Shown here piece by piece: positions 16,826 to 26,289 of a DNA stretch of 64,000 bases. Origin of the DNA: Prostheceraeus crozeri. Taxonomy: Eukaryota > Platyhelminthes > Polycladida > Euryleptidae. The stretch's first letter is position 1. Each line of letters opens with the position of its first letter. The stretch lies in contig CAJQUW010011065.1 of assembly GCA_907163375.1 (NCBI GenBank), positions 806,001 to 870,000 on the forward strand, given 5' to 3'. A model generated the notes under the pieces. That model was not told where the DNA came from. It ran no database searches and saw nothing but the letters and a program-made list of their open reading frames with translations. The translations under genes were made by a program, and so were the position numbers.

Positions 16826-16962
16826 GAACGAACCATCGGCTCTCTTAAGGGCCACCATGGGGCAAGACATGATAGAACCTCCACGCGGTTTGCCCTGGGC
16901 AGTCTTCGGACTGGCGAATACTATCATTAAGTTGAATCTGCTATCAGTCAACTTGAACGTTG
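16826..16962 (+). terminator. Histone-type 3' stem-loop module 3
   Basis: GGCTCTCTTAAGGGCCACCA at 16838-16857, stem 16838-16853, then CAAGACATGA at 16863-16872 and a perfect CAGTC-TTCG-GACTG hairpin at 16900-16913. A third hairpin pairs AAGTTGA with TCAACTT near the module end. It ends the 89-residue gene. Confidence 0.65.
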
Positions 16963-17545
16963 CAAATGAAGTTCGGTGTAATACTTCCTTTCGACGGGCG
17001 TTCCTGTAAAGGGCGGCGGTGAAACCCGTAGCTATGTATACCGCAAGGGACATTCGGCAATGGTCAATCTTGTTAAACCTCTCTGCGTCATGTTTGCAAG
17101 TGATTGCCTCTGTCTCAACGTAGTATGCATTCGCGCCAGGGCGACATTTAGCCAACTGTCGAAGGTTGCCTAAAACTTTCCATTGCATACGATATGAGAA
17201 CCATGAGTTCTACCTGTCTCTATCAATGAGACGAATTGATGAATGGAATGAAATGGGAGGACACTCACGCGCCACACGCAACATAACACACTTCTCTCTT
17301 CCGTAGTCTAACAAGCTCTTTACACATGGATTGCAGTCGATTGCTATCCCTGTATCAGAAGTGTAAGCTATCTTAATTTTATTTAACACTATTTCATCTA
17401 CCATCATCGCCCATATGAAATGTTTTAAGATTTACAAGTTAGACTAAGCGTGCTACTATTTCCAAATGAAAAAGTATACATGGTTAAATCATCCACTGAA
17501 GCCCCATTCAAGTAAGTCAGTATGAAAGCAAAGATAATACGAAAT
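16963..17545. other. Region of unclear content, conserved in B
   Basis: About 580 bp almost identical to 54186-54720. Leftward open frames lie at 16817-17188 (with CRPGANAYYVETEAITCKHD) and 17210-17407, but they have no family match and the first runs into the stem-loop module. Conservation may only reflect the recent origin of both copies. In B, part of it (54523-54729) is followed by a second tandem copy. Confidence 0.35.
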
Positions 17546-17561
17546 AAAAATTTATTATGGC

Positions 17562-18010
17562 ATGTATTTCAAAAGGTCTTCATCGTCAATATCGTCCCAG
17601 AGTCTGACTTCACATAGATCGCAAAAACAGTTCACTTGCTTCAATCGTTCTTCTACTGCGAGCCTCACTTTGTCGATGTACTCCCACTCCGCCATAGTTC
17701 GTGGCTGGGAGTTAGGGGTTTACCATTCCCATAATTGGTGGAGGAATTTGGTGCTGGTGATCTCCATCACATCATCAGTATCGTACTGCAGATACTTCCA
17801 TCGTATGCCTGTTAGGTCGGGACACTCCTTATCACATACACTCTCCTCTTCGTCATCCGCTGGTAATGACAACTTTCTAATGTTGTCAAGTCGGTATAAT
17901 TTCTCCACCTTCCCCTTCGTTGGAGCGTTTGGTGCAACGAGCGCCTTTGGCGATGAGCATGGAGAAGAGAACTCCAATTTTGTGTTCAATGTTTTTGGAG
18001 GGCTTGTCAT
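17562..18010 (-). pseudogene. Acidic hypothetical protein, Polinton A copy
   Basis: Leftward gene region starting at ATG 18008-18010, matching the 149-residue frame at 54983-55432 in B. Seen are a Pro/Ser-rich head, KALVAPNAPTKGKVEKLYRL, an acidic Cys-containing middle (ADDEEESVCDKECPDLTG), and a Trp-rich part (IRWKYLQYDT, FLHQLWEW). An AATAAA on the minus strand lies just beyond its end near 17546. It is divergent from PolB, with which it shares a ~430 bp promoter region. Function unknown; this copy looks broken. Confidence 0.5.
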
Positions 18011-18462
18011 GTTGACTGTGAATAATAACTTTGAAATGTTTTCTAATTCTTAAGTATCAACAAGCAACCAATCAGAATGAACAGCCAATGAATGATGAAT
18101 ATGAAAGTATATATGTAAAGTGACATTCGTGTCATTTCACTCTGTCTTTGAGACGTATAAGTGAAGTGTTCTCTGGCGAATTCTGTTATTATTTGAGGCG
18201 TACAAGTGAACTGCTCTCTCGTGAATTCCAAATTTGAGTGAAGTCTCTATCTTGTTGAAGTATCAACCTTAAACTCGATTTCGTTGAAATGGTAAGTTGA
18301 AAATTTCTTCACTCATCTCCCTCAAACGTGTGGCTAATAGCATCTTCCTCAATTTCAGGCATCAACTTCATCACCAACGCCCTCCCTTCTCGAGGAAAGT
18401 TTAGAGTTGTTGAGTCAAAGTAGGTTGTAACAATACACTGAGACTTGAACAGAGATGATAGA
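18011..18462. promoter_or_regulatory. Divergent promoter and PolB leader with candidate introns
   Basis: A TATATATGTAAAG box near 18108 could serve PolB. GT..AG pairs frame two candidate leader introns, 18292-18358 and 18420-18478; the first donor directly follows an ATG (18289-18291). Both are conserved in B (from ~55705). Short introns are known in some Polinton genes. The leftward gene starts at 18010. Confidence 0.45.
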
Positions 18463-20355
18463 ATGATTTCTCTTTCAGGTGATGTGAGTTCCAGCTCAGG
18501 ACTCTCGCGACAAGGCAACGAGTGGGAATGTGCCGACTGCGGACATATGTTTACAAGGAAGCACAGTCTCCTTCGACACATCAAACAACGTGTGTGTCAA
18601 CGCAAAGCGGCGTCAATCTCCGGAGTTGAAGTTGATTCTGACGATGGCATCTCCTTTCCTTGCGATTTGTGCCCTCTTTCTTTTGATAGTCACTTTCAGC
18701 GATCTTCGCACAGACTTCAACACACGCATGCAAATGATCAGTACACCAACGGTACCTCTATCATCTCCCTCATTAATGTTTCACACAATAATTTAGTACG
18801 CGACTACTGCATGGAGTCCAATACTCAAATAGTAGATTTTCCTGAGTGGCTCTCTCAAAATTCTAGCATTATCGAAGCGCTTTTCAACAATTTAGACAAT
18901 TTTAGAATGAAGGCGCTCATCTACCTTAAACTAAAATATATTAAAATAGATTTTCAAACGGGTCAAGTGACGGAGAGAATACAGTTTCATGTTCCTTCCT
19001 CTTCCGCAACCGAAGTTGTAGACTGCGAGTCTTGGCTAAATTTTCACATTCAATGTTTAAAATCAAATGTAGATAAATTCAATCAACGCGACAGCGCTCT
19101 CATTTTTGATGGTGTGGACTCAGCCATATTCAAAATTTCCCTATTAGAAAGTCATGCAGATCGAGGCACATTTAAACTACCAAAAACGTTGCATAATAAG
19201 AAAGCTGTCATCAATGTCGATTGTAAATCGCAGTGTTTCAAATACGCAGTCCTATCCATCCTTCACTATAATGATATCAACGCGCATCGAGATCGCACCT
19301 ATAGCTATAGACAGTGGGAGGATGAACTAGACTTTGAAGGTTGTGATAGTAACAACATGAAAATCAAAGATGTAGAAACGTTCGAAAAACATAATAAGAT
19401 TAAAATTGTCGTTCACGTGTGGGAGAAGGGGTTGAAGGGTGCCCGCTATAATTCACGTTCAACTTGTTATGAACGTGTAGTCAACCTCTTATTAGTAAAA
19501 CAAGATGATAGCGAGGAATGGCACTACTGTGGTATCCCCAAAATCTCTCGCTTGTACACACACTTGGGGCACTCTAAAAGAGGTGAACATTTTGTATGCA
19601 ACCGCTGCATCCGCTCCTTTTGGAGTAAAGATAAATTTGAAACTCACTATGAATGGTGCAAGCGAAGTAAATTACAAATGGAACGCATGCCCAAAGATAA
19701 AATATTTTCACATAGGGATAATGGTGACGAATTAAGTCCCCTGCGTGTCATTTACGCAGACATAGAATGCTACATTGATGATATCATCCACAAGCCAGCA
19801 GCCATATCCTGCTATGAAGTATGGCATGACCACTTTAGGAATAGGCAAAACAAAATGCATACTTGGCAAGGTGAAGATTGCATTTCAAAATTTCTAGAAT
19901 TTCTCGATAAAGCTGCTAAATTTCAACAATCATATGATTCCCAATTGCAGCGTAAGTCACTACATATGTCAGATGAAGACAAACAGAAATTTGAAAGTTG
20001 CACATCGTGCCCTAAAGGTCATAAAACGTTTGATGACGATAAAATTAAGAAAGTGCGTGATCATGATCACATCACTGGTAAATTTAGAAACGCACTCTGC
20101 TCCAAGTGTAACTTTTCACATAGGTTGAGACGTCGCGTACTACCCGTCATTTTTCATAACTTTAAGGGCTATGACAGTCATATGCTCATAAAAGGAGGGC
20201 TGAGCCAGATGAAATCGTGGCAGTTTAATGTAATAGCGCAAACGAGAGAAAAATTCATGGCAATGACAGCAAAAGTACCAGTAGATAAAACTAAAGAAAA
20301 TAAGACAGTCTTCTTCGGAATAAATTTTTTTGATTCATTCCAATTCATGTCAGCG

Positions 20356-20361
20356 TCACTA
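20356..20361. repeat. Target duplication of the LINE, left copy
   Basis: TCACTA before the LINE; the same six bases follow it at 24292-24297. Because the LINE tail ends in TC, the true duplication may be four to six bases. The empty site GTCACTAGC is present in Polinton B near 57774. Confidence 0.75.
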
Positions 20362-20659
20362 CGTGCTGACGCGTGGTCGTGTGTCTGCAAGCGCTCTTAA
20401 CAAAGTTGTGCGATTTCTGTTTCCTTCGTGCTCCGTCCGTCTATCAGCGTTAAATTTGGCATCATCTTAAAGCTCGTCCCTTCGTCTACATTTTGGTGTG
20501 ATTATCATCTTCGTGGGACATCGCTGTGCTCCGCTATATCCATCGAAGTGATTTCTGTAACATACAATCTTTCACTTCCTGGTTTGAGCGACACATCACT
20601 CTGCGCCGCCATCTGCACTGAATTTCCATGATCCAGGATTAAGACTGTCTTTGCACACT

Positions 20660-20742
20660 CCGTGGCTTCAGTGATCGAGTGGTCTAGTGTCGTCGTCACG
20701 CGCACTGCAACCCAGGGCTCTTGGTTCAAATCTGCAATAGTT
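20660..20742 (+). ncRNA. tRNA-like Pol III promoter region in LINE 5' UTR
   Basis: CGAGTGGTCTAGTG near 20675-20688 resembles tRNA box A and TTGGTTCAAATC at 20721-20732 resembles box B, about 37 bases apart, the usual tRNA spacing. The region around them has the look of a tRNA-derived SINE head. It may act as an internal promoter for the LINE or be a captured SINE head. No complete cloverleaf was confirmed. Confidence 0.45.
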
Positions 20743-20779
20743 TTGGTTTTCTATTAATTCATTTTAGATATCCTTGGCA

Positions 20780-21517
20780 ATGCCGGACCCCTGGAATTCG
20801 AGAAGTCTTCGATCAAACTCAATAAACAATGACCTATCCTCTGATGTTATAAAGCAAATGATAAAAGAAGGCAATCAAGAACTAAAGAATTTCTTTTCAA
20901 GCAAATTAGAAGTTCTAAGCACCAGTATCGCCGAAATGGTGGACAAGGTCAGAGAGCTTGAAACAACTATTGTATCATTGCAAAAGTCACAAATTGATCA
21001 GCAGCATGAGATGGAGTACTTAAAGCGTGAAGTGCGGCAACTGTCTGACTTACCTTTTGCTCCGGAGATTCTTTTTGATGAGATGGAGCAAAGGCAACGC
21101 CGATCGTCGAATTTAGTAATCGTTGGGTTGCCAGAGCTAGAACACGGAACTATAGACAATAAAAGAGAACACGACGGCAAAGAAGTAAAAAAGGTGGCAG
21201 CTGCTTTGAACTTGCAAGATTTGAATATTGTGGCATGCCACCGTTTGGGGCGTCCTCGTGAAATGGTAAAACGCATGTTGAAAGTGACAATCGGTTGTGG
21301 ACACCAGAGAACTGAGCTACTCCGTCGTTCAAGGAATCTCAAGGACCACCATGAGTTCAAGAGAATCTTCATAAAGCGAGACTTGACACCAATGCAACAA
21401 GAGCAAGAGAATCTGTTGAGATCTGAGCTGCACCAGAGAAGGAAGAACGGTGAGGACGTTGTTCTTTATCGAGGAAAAGTCACAAATAAACATGAACTAA
21501 AGAATTTTCGCAACTGA
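20780..21517 (+). CDS. LINE ORF1 protein
   Basis: 245 residues from ATG 20780. Residues ~25-85 form a coiled coil (VIKQMIKEGNQELKNFFSSK, then MVDKVRELETTIVSLQKSQ). The second half has the RRM-like/C-terminal layout of LINE ORF1 proteins: RRSSNLVIVGLPE, VACHRLGRP, KRMLKVTIGCGHQRTELLRR, FKRIFIKRDLTPMQQEQENL. Such proteins trimerise, coat the LINE RNA and help target-primed reverse transcription. Its end overlaps the open ORF2 frame by ~22 bases. The frame is fully open. Confidence 0.8.
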   Translation: MPDPWNSRSLRSNSINNDLSSDVIKQMIKEGNQELKNFFSSKLEVLSTSIAEMVDKVRELETTIVSLQKSQIDQQHEMEYLKREVRQLSDLPFAPEILFDEMEQRQRRSSNLVIVGLPELEHGTIDNKREHDGKEVKKVAAALNLQDLNIVACHRLGRPREMVKRMLKVTIGCGHQRTELLRRSRNLKDHHEFKRIFIKRDLTPMQQEQENLLRSELHQRRKNGEDVVLYRGKVTNKHELKNFRN

Positions 21518-24159
21518 TTTTACGTGAGCGTTTCCATCATACCCTTCCCGTTATCATCTCTACAAATGTCAACCGTGTCTTTGCTAAAATAGATCATATC
21601 CGTGCTCTCATATCCTCGAAATCTGCCAAAATATTTTCTGCAACAGAGTCTTGGCTCACACAAGACCATTCGAACGATCTACTTTCGGTCCAAGATCATC
21701 TGGTATTCCGTGACGATCGAGCTGATGGGCGAATTGGAGGAGGAGTGGTCGTTTGGGTGCACTACAGCATCAAACCTGTCCTTTTCGAAGCGAGGGACGA
21801 ACGTTGGGGAACGAACAGTGTTTGGCTGATTCTTCATTCAGTTGGCATCTGCTTTGCATGCATTTATATCCCGCCTTCTTCAGTGGATCGATTTTCAGCA
21901 GAAGTTATCGATTTTATCACCAAGAACATTGATGAGATGCTGAATACATTCCCAAATTACAACATCATCTTGACCGGAGACTTCAATCGTATCAGAGCCA
22001 ATTATTTAACAAATGCCTTTGACATACAGAACACCGTCTTGGAGCCAACTAGAAACGAAGCCATTTTGGACCTTATGTTCATGTCATCGGATCTGAAATC
22101 CAATTATAGGGTTGTTGTGGGTCCTCCTGTGGCTACATCTGACCATCGAACAATTTTGTGTACTCCTAGATATGAAAGCAGATCGAAGATTGGGAAAGAG
22201 TGTGAAGTGTACGACTTCCGAAGATCTAACGTCGATAAATTTCTAAGGAATCTGGACCAAGTCAATTTCTTGCCCATCTACAATATGAATCGTTCACTGG
22301 ACGAAAAATGCCTTATGCTAACAGATACCCTACAAGCTTGCTTTCGAGAGAATATCCCTGTTACCACTGCAACTCTATACCCAAGCGACAAGCCATACAT
22401 CACCCCTCTCCTGAAAAGTCTCATAAACAAAAGATGGAATGCATATCGCCAGAGGAATTTTGCACTTTATCGAAGGCTTAATTTGAAAGTCAAATGCCTT
22501 TTGACTGACGAAAAGAAGAAATGGGCTCTAAAAGCTGCAGAGGGTTCGAAGGAGCTGTGGAAGACGGTCAATGAAACCAAGGGATCAAAGACTTCTCGAC
22601 TCACGGCCATCAACTCCCTGCTCAACTCGTTTCCCAATGCTTTCTGCGCTGCGGAAGAGATCAATGCCATCTTTAAGTCCTACCAAGTTGACATGCAAGA
22701 TCTGTCTTTGCCGGACCAATACCAGGCTCATGACTCTTCGTCCTCATGGTGCCCTGTCATTGAAGTGAAAGCCGTATTCGAATCTCTTGTCTCAATGAAG
22801 AGTCATAAAGCTCCGGGCTTTGATGACATTCCTGGGTTCCTTTGTAAAGCTGCAGCTCATGTTATTGCCCCGCCTTTGGCACACATTATAAATGTCTCTA
22901 TACTACGATGTCAATTCCCTGCTAGCTGGAAAAGAAGTGTTATCTCTCCCGTACCAAAGTCGACTCCAATCTCAAAGCATGAATTGAGACCAATTTCGCT
23001 ACTGCCGTATTTCTCAAAGATTTGTGAGAAACTGATCCTGGATACCGGAGTTTCTTCAGCACTCAGACAACATAGTGGGCCTCGTCAATTTGGGAATATG
23101 AAGCTATCCTCGACCACTTCAGCTCTGATTTGTATCCATGATCACATCACTAATTTCCTTGAAGACCCAGACACAGTGGGTGTGAGCATCCTTGCATACG
23201 ACTTCACAAAAGCGTTTGATCAGGTACGTCACGATGTGATCTTAAAATGCCTCATTGAAAGCGACCTACCAGATGGCTTTATCAGATGGACTGCTGATTA
23301 TCTGCAAAATAGAAGTCAATGTGTGAGAATTTTATCAGAAAACAGCAATTGGCTACCAGTCACGTCAGGAATTCCGCAGGGATCCATCCTCGGACCGTTC
23401 TTGTTCAACTTGGTTGTTGCATCACTGCGTCCCAAAAAGGCCTCGAGCGTCGTAATCAAGTACATCGACGATTGTACCTTTGTAGTCCCGGCCACTTCAA
23501 TGGACAATAACGACATGCAACATTGTGTTATTGAAAATGACAGCATGATGACATGGTCTCATTCTGTAGGTCTCTCCCTAAACACTCGCAAATGCAAGCA
23601 TCTATGGATTCCCAAGTCTCCAATGGTTTGCAGCCCTGTTGTCGGAACATTGGCTCAAGTAACAGAATTGAAGATACTTGGCATGTTCCTAACTTCCGAT
23701 CTGAAATGGGACAGACACTGTGCGCACATCAACAAGCTTTCCTCCCAACGACTATACGCACTGCGCATACTGAAGCCCTACATGGACAAGAGTAACCTGA
23801 TGCGGATTTACCATGGCTTGATATTATCCATTATGGAATACTGCTCACCTGTTATGGTTGGAATGCTCACTAAGCACGAAGATGGCATGAGAAAGCTCCA
23901 AAAACGCGCCCACCACATCATTTGTGGAGAGAGTTGCCAATGCGACAGCTTTCCAGACTTGACATTACGCAGGCACGAGGCATCAGCGAAACTTCTGCTA
24001 AAGGCATCCAAATACAGAGAACATCCCCTTCATGAACTTTGCCCGCCAAGATCTCAGAGAACCGGTCGTTTCATCCAACCCGTCGCCAAAACTACGCGAA
24101 GACGGAACAGTTTCTTCCCATATACGTGTATTCTCATCAACCAGACACCAATCGCTTAA
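21496..24159 (+). CDS. LINE ORF2: APE endonuclease and reverse transcriptase
   Basis: Open from 21496 to the stop at 24159, about 887 codons. The APE part has SATESWLTQ, ILTGDFNRI and SDHRTIL. The reverse transcriptase has KAPGFDDIPG, LRPISLLPYFSKICEKLI, AYDFTKAFDQVRHD, SGIPQGSILGPFLFN and YIDDC in the catalytic position usually read as YADD; then LGMFLTSDLKWDRH and a Cys/His-containing tail (HHIICGESCQCDSFPD). No ATG occurs in this frame before about 21937, inside the APE domain, so translation probably depends on ORF1 through reinitiation or frameshifting. No RNase H is seen. Confidence 0.85.
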   Translation, partial: TKEFSQLILRERFHHTLPVIISTNVNRVFAKIDHIRALISSKSAKIFSATESWLTQDHSNDLLSVQDHLVFRDDRADGRIGGGVVVWVHYSIKPVLFEARDERWGTNSVWLILHSVGICFACIYIPPSSVDRFSAEVIDFITKNIDEMLNTFPNYNIILTGDFNRIRANYLTNAFDIQNTVLEPTRNEAILDLMFMSSDLKSNYRVVVGPPVATSDHRTILCTPRYESRSKIGKECEVYDFRRSNVDKFLRNLDQVNFLPIYNMNRSLDEKCLMLTDTLQACFRENIPVTTATLYPSDKPYITPLLKSLINKRWNAYRQRNFALYRRLNLKVKCLLTDEKKKWALKAAEGSKELWKTVNETKGSKTSRLTAINSLLNSFPNAFCAAEEINAIFKSYQVDMQDLSLPDQYQAHDSSSSWCPVIEVKAVFESLVSMKSHKAPGFDDIPGFLCKAAAHVIAPPLAHIINVSILRCQFPASWKRSVISPVPKSTPISKHELRPISLLPYFSKICEKLILDTGVSSALRQHSGPRQFGNMKLSSTTSALICIHDHITNFLEDPDTVGVSILAYDFTKAFDQVRHDVILKCLIESDLPDGFIRWTADYLQNRSQCVRILSENSNWLPVTSGIPQGSILGPFLFNLVVASLRPKKASSVVIKYIDDCTFVVPATSMDNNDMQHCVIENDSMMTWSHSVGLSLNTRKCKHLWIPKSPMVCSPVVGTLAQVTELKILGMFLTSDLKWDRHCAHINKLSSQRLYALRILKPYMDKSNLMRIYHGLILSIMEYCSPVMVGMLTKHEDGMRKLQKRAHHIICGESCQCDSFPDLTLRRHEASAKLLLKASKYREHPLHELCPPRSQRTGRFIQPVAKTTRRRNSFFPYTCILINQTPIA

Positions 24160-24291
24160 CTTTTGAATTCATTATATAGGCCTACATAGTAATAGCATCA
24201 TAATTTGATCATGCAGCAGTTACTTTCTGTGTACTTTCTATGATTTCCATTGTCTTGAAAATATAGACATTTATCTCTCTCTCTCTCTCTC
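24160..24291 (+). repeat. LINE 3' UTR and (TC)n tail
   Basis: Short 3' UTR containing TATAGGCCTACATAG, followed by about ten TC dinucleotides ending at the target duplication. Microsatellite-type tails in place of poly(A) are typical of CR1/L2-like LINEs. Confidence 0.7.
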
Positions 24292-26289
24292 TCACTAGCT
24301 TCTCTCGTTCGTAATCTCAAGTTTCTTCCCCATAGTCAAACTTTGAAGAAACACTATCCAAACTTAACGGATGAAATAATCACTCGCAAAGGAGTCTTTC
24401 CCTATGCGTATTTTAGCTCAATGTCTAAACTAAATGAAACAACCCTTTCTTCCATTGACAAATTCCAAAACGATTTGACGGGTCAAGATTGTCCAGTAGA
24501 GGACTATGAACATGCTCAAGAGGCATGGTTAAAATTTGATTGTAAAACGTTTGGCGATTATATGATCGCTTACTTAGAATTAGATGTCATTTTGCTGGCT
24601 GATGTCTTTCAGGAATTTCGACGAGTGGCATTAGAAGAAGACAAATTAGATCCTGTCCACTTTGTCAGTCTACCAGCCATGTCCTTTAAATCAGCCTTTA
24701 AAATGACTGGTGAGACCATCCATCTCTTACAAGACCCCGAGATGTATAATATATTTGAGCGCGGAATACGCGGTGGTCTCAGATTTGTGAATAAACATCA
24801 CATAAAATCTAAAACAGTAGGTAATGATCATATCCACCTAAAGTACTATGACCAAAATAATTTATATGGCAGTTCACTGTCTAAACCACTACCTCACTCC
24901 GAGTTTGGTTGGTTAAATCAAGATGAGCTTGCGTATTACTCCAACCCTTCAAACATTCTGAAGATTCCAGATGAAGGTGATTGGGGATATTATTTTGAAG
25001 TGGATTTGATTTATCCAAATAGTATTAAAAATAAAACTGCTGATTTCCCACTCGCACCTGAATCTGGTGAAGTGACTGAAGATATGTTTTCACCATTCAT
25101 GTCACAATTTCATAATAACTTAACAGAGTGTGAACAGCCAAGGTACAAACCATGCCGCAAACTTTTGCTCACCCAATATGATAAGAAAAATTATCTCGTG
25201 CACTTCTGCATACTAAAATTCTATTTAGAAATGGGCATGCTTCTAAAGTCAGTTCACCGCATTATCAAATTTAGACAGAAAGCCTTCCTCAAACCCTACA
25301 TAGATAGTAACAGTCAAAAACGTGCACTCGCCCAAAATAATTTTGAAAAGGATTTTTATAAATATAAGAATAACAGTCTTTTCGGAAAGACTATGGAGGA
25401 TGTTAGAAAACGTATGAACTACAAAATAGTCGTTGATGAACAAAAATATCACAAATTGACCTCATCACCTCTTTTCATTGATAGAGACATCATCGATGAG
25501 GATCTTGTAGGTGTTAAAATGATAAAATCAGAAGTTGAGTTGTGCAAACCCATCTATATTGGGCAAGCCGTTTTAGATTATTCCAAGCTTGAAATATATC
25601 AACTCTTCTACAAAATATTAAAACCATGCCCTCTCGTAAAAGAGGTTCGCTTGCTGGGTGGTGATACAGATAGTTTCTTTTTAGGAATTACCACTCAAAA
25701 AGATTTAAATTTTAATGAAGTAGGTAAGTCATTAGAAAAATATTTCGATACATCTAACTACAATCCCACTCATCCACTCTATGGATGAAACAGCAGGAAA
25801 GGAAATAGATGAAATGATTCTCCTCCGCCCAAAAATGTACTCCATGAAATTAAAAGAATGTGCAGATAGTATTAAGCGTGCTAAAGGTATATCAAAATCC
25901 ATTGTTCACAAAATGAAACATCGGTCCTATAAGAAGGCCTATAAAAATAAAACTATAACGTTTGTCAATATGACAATCTTAAAATCTCAAGTTCATACTG
26001 TGAAAACGCACACGTTCAAGAAACGAGCGCTTTCAGCATGGGAGGATAAGAGGTGTTGGATAGAACATAACGCATCTCTTCCACATGGACATCCTGACAC
26101 AAACATACCTCCACCCAAAAGAATAAAACTCACGCTACCACATTCAGGAGATGTATCTCAGTATTTTGATGTTGCTTTTTGTAGATATGCATGTACATGG
26201 TTGTTTTATGTATCGCATGAGATCGTTTCTTCCTTGTGAATATATGCCTACAGTCAGCCCATTCCCCCTATATCTGTGAAAAGACTTTT

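Larger units (their letters stand above)
20362..24291 (+). mobile_element. Full-length APE-type LINE (Jockey/CR1-like group)
   Basis: Non-LTR retrotransposon of about 3.93 kb inserted in the PolB of Polinton A, sense to PolB. Order: ~415 bp 5' UTR with a tRNA-like Pol III box A/B region, ORF1 (coiled coil plus nucleic-acid-binding C-terminus), ORF2 (APE endonuclease and reverse transcriptase), 3' UTR of ~110 bp and a (TC)n tail. APE plus RT without RNase H or a restriction-like nuclease fits the Jockey superfamily, perhaps CR1/L2-like. Both frames are open, and B shows the empty site, so the insertion is young and this copy may have been active recently. Confidence 0.9.
18463..26239 (+). pseudogene. 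polB: Polinton A protein-primed DNA polymerase B, LINE-interrupted
   Basis: PolB of the protein-primed type, interrupted by the LINE at 20362-24291. N-terminal C2H2 fingers (ECADCGHMFTRKHSLLRHIK; FPCDLCPLSFDSHFQRSSH) and a finger-like CNRCIRSFWSKDKFETHYEWC come first. The exonuclease domain shows YADIE, HNFKGYDSH and YLELDVILLAD. Polymerase motifs are YDQNNLYG (A), NSLFGKTM (B), GGDTDSFF (C) and LRPKMYSM (KxY-like). A small Cys/His insert with RDHDHITGKFRNALCSKC is typical of Polinton polymerases. The enzyme would replicate the linear element using a terminal protein. It looks broken. Confidence 0.9.

Noticed and set aside
16817-17188. Leftward 123-residue frame identical in A and B
   Set aside because: Identity reflects the youth of both copies; a third of it is the antisense of stem-loop module 3 and no family is recognised. 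Left as unclear, not called.
17562-18053. Rightward 163-residue frame
   Set aside because: Antisense of the acidic leftward gene conserved in both Polintons; the leftward reading has a poly(A) signal and sensible composition.
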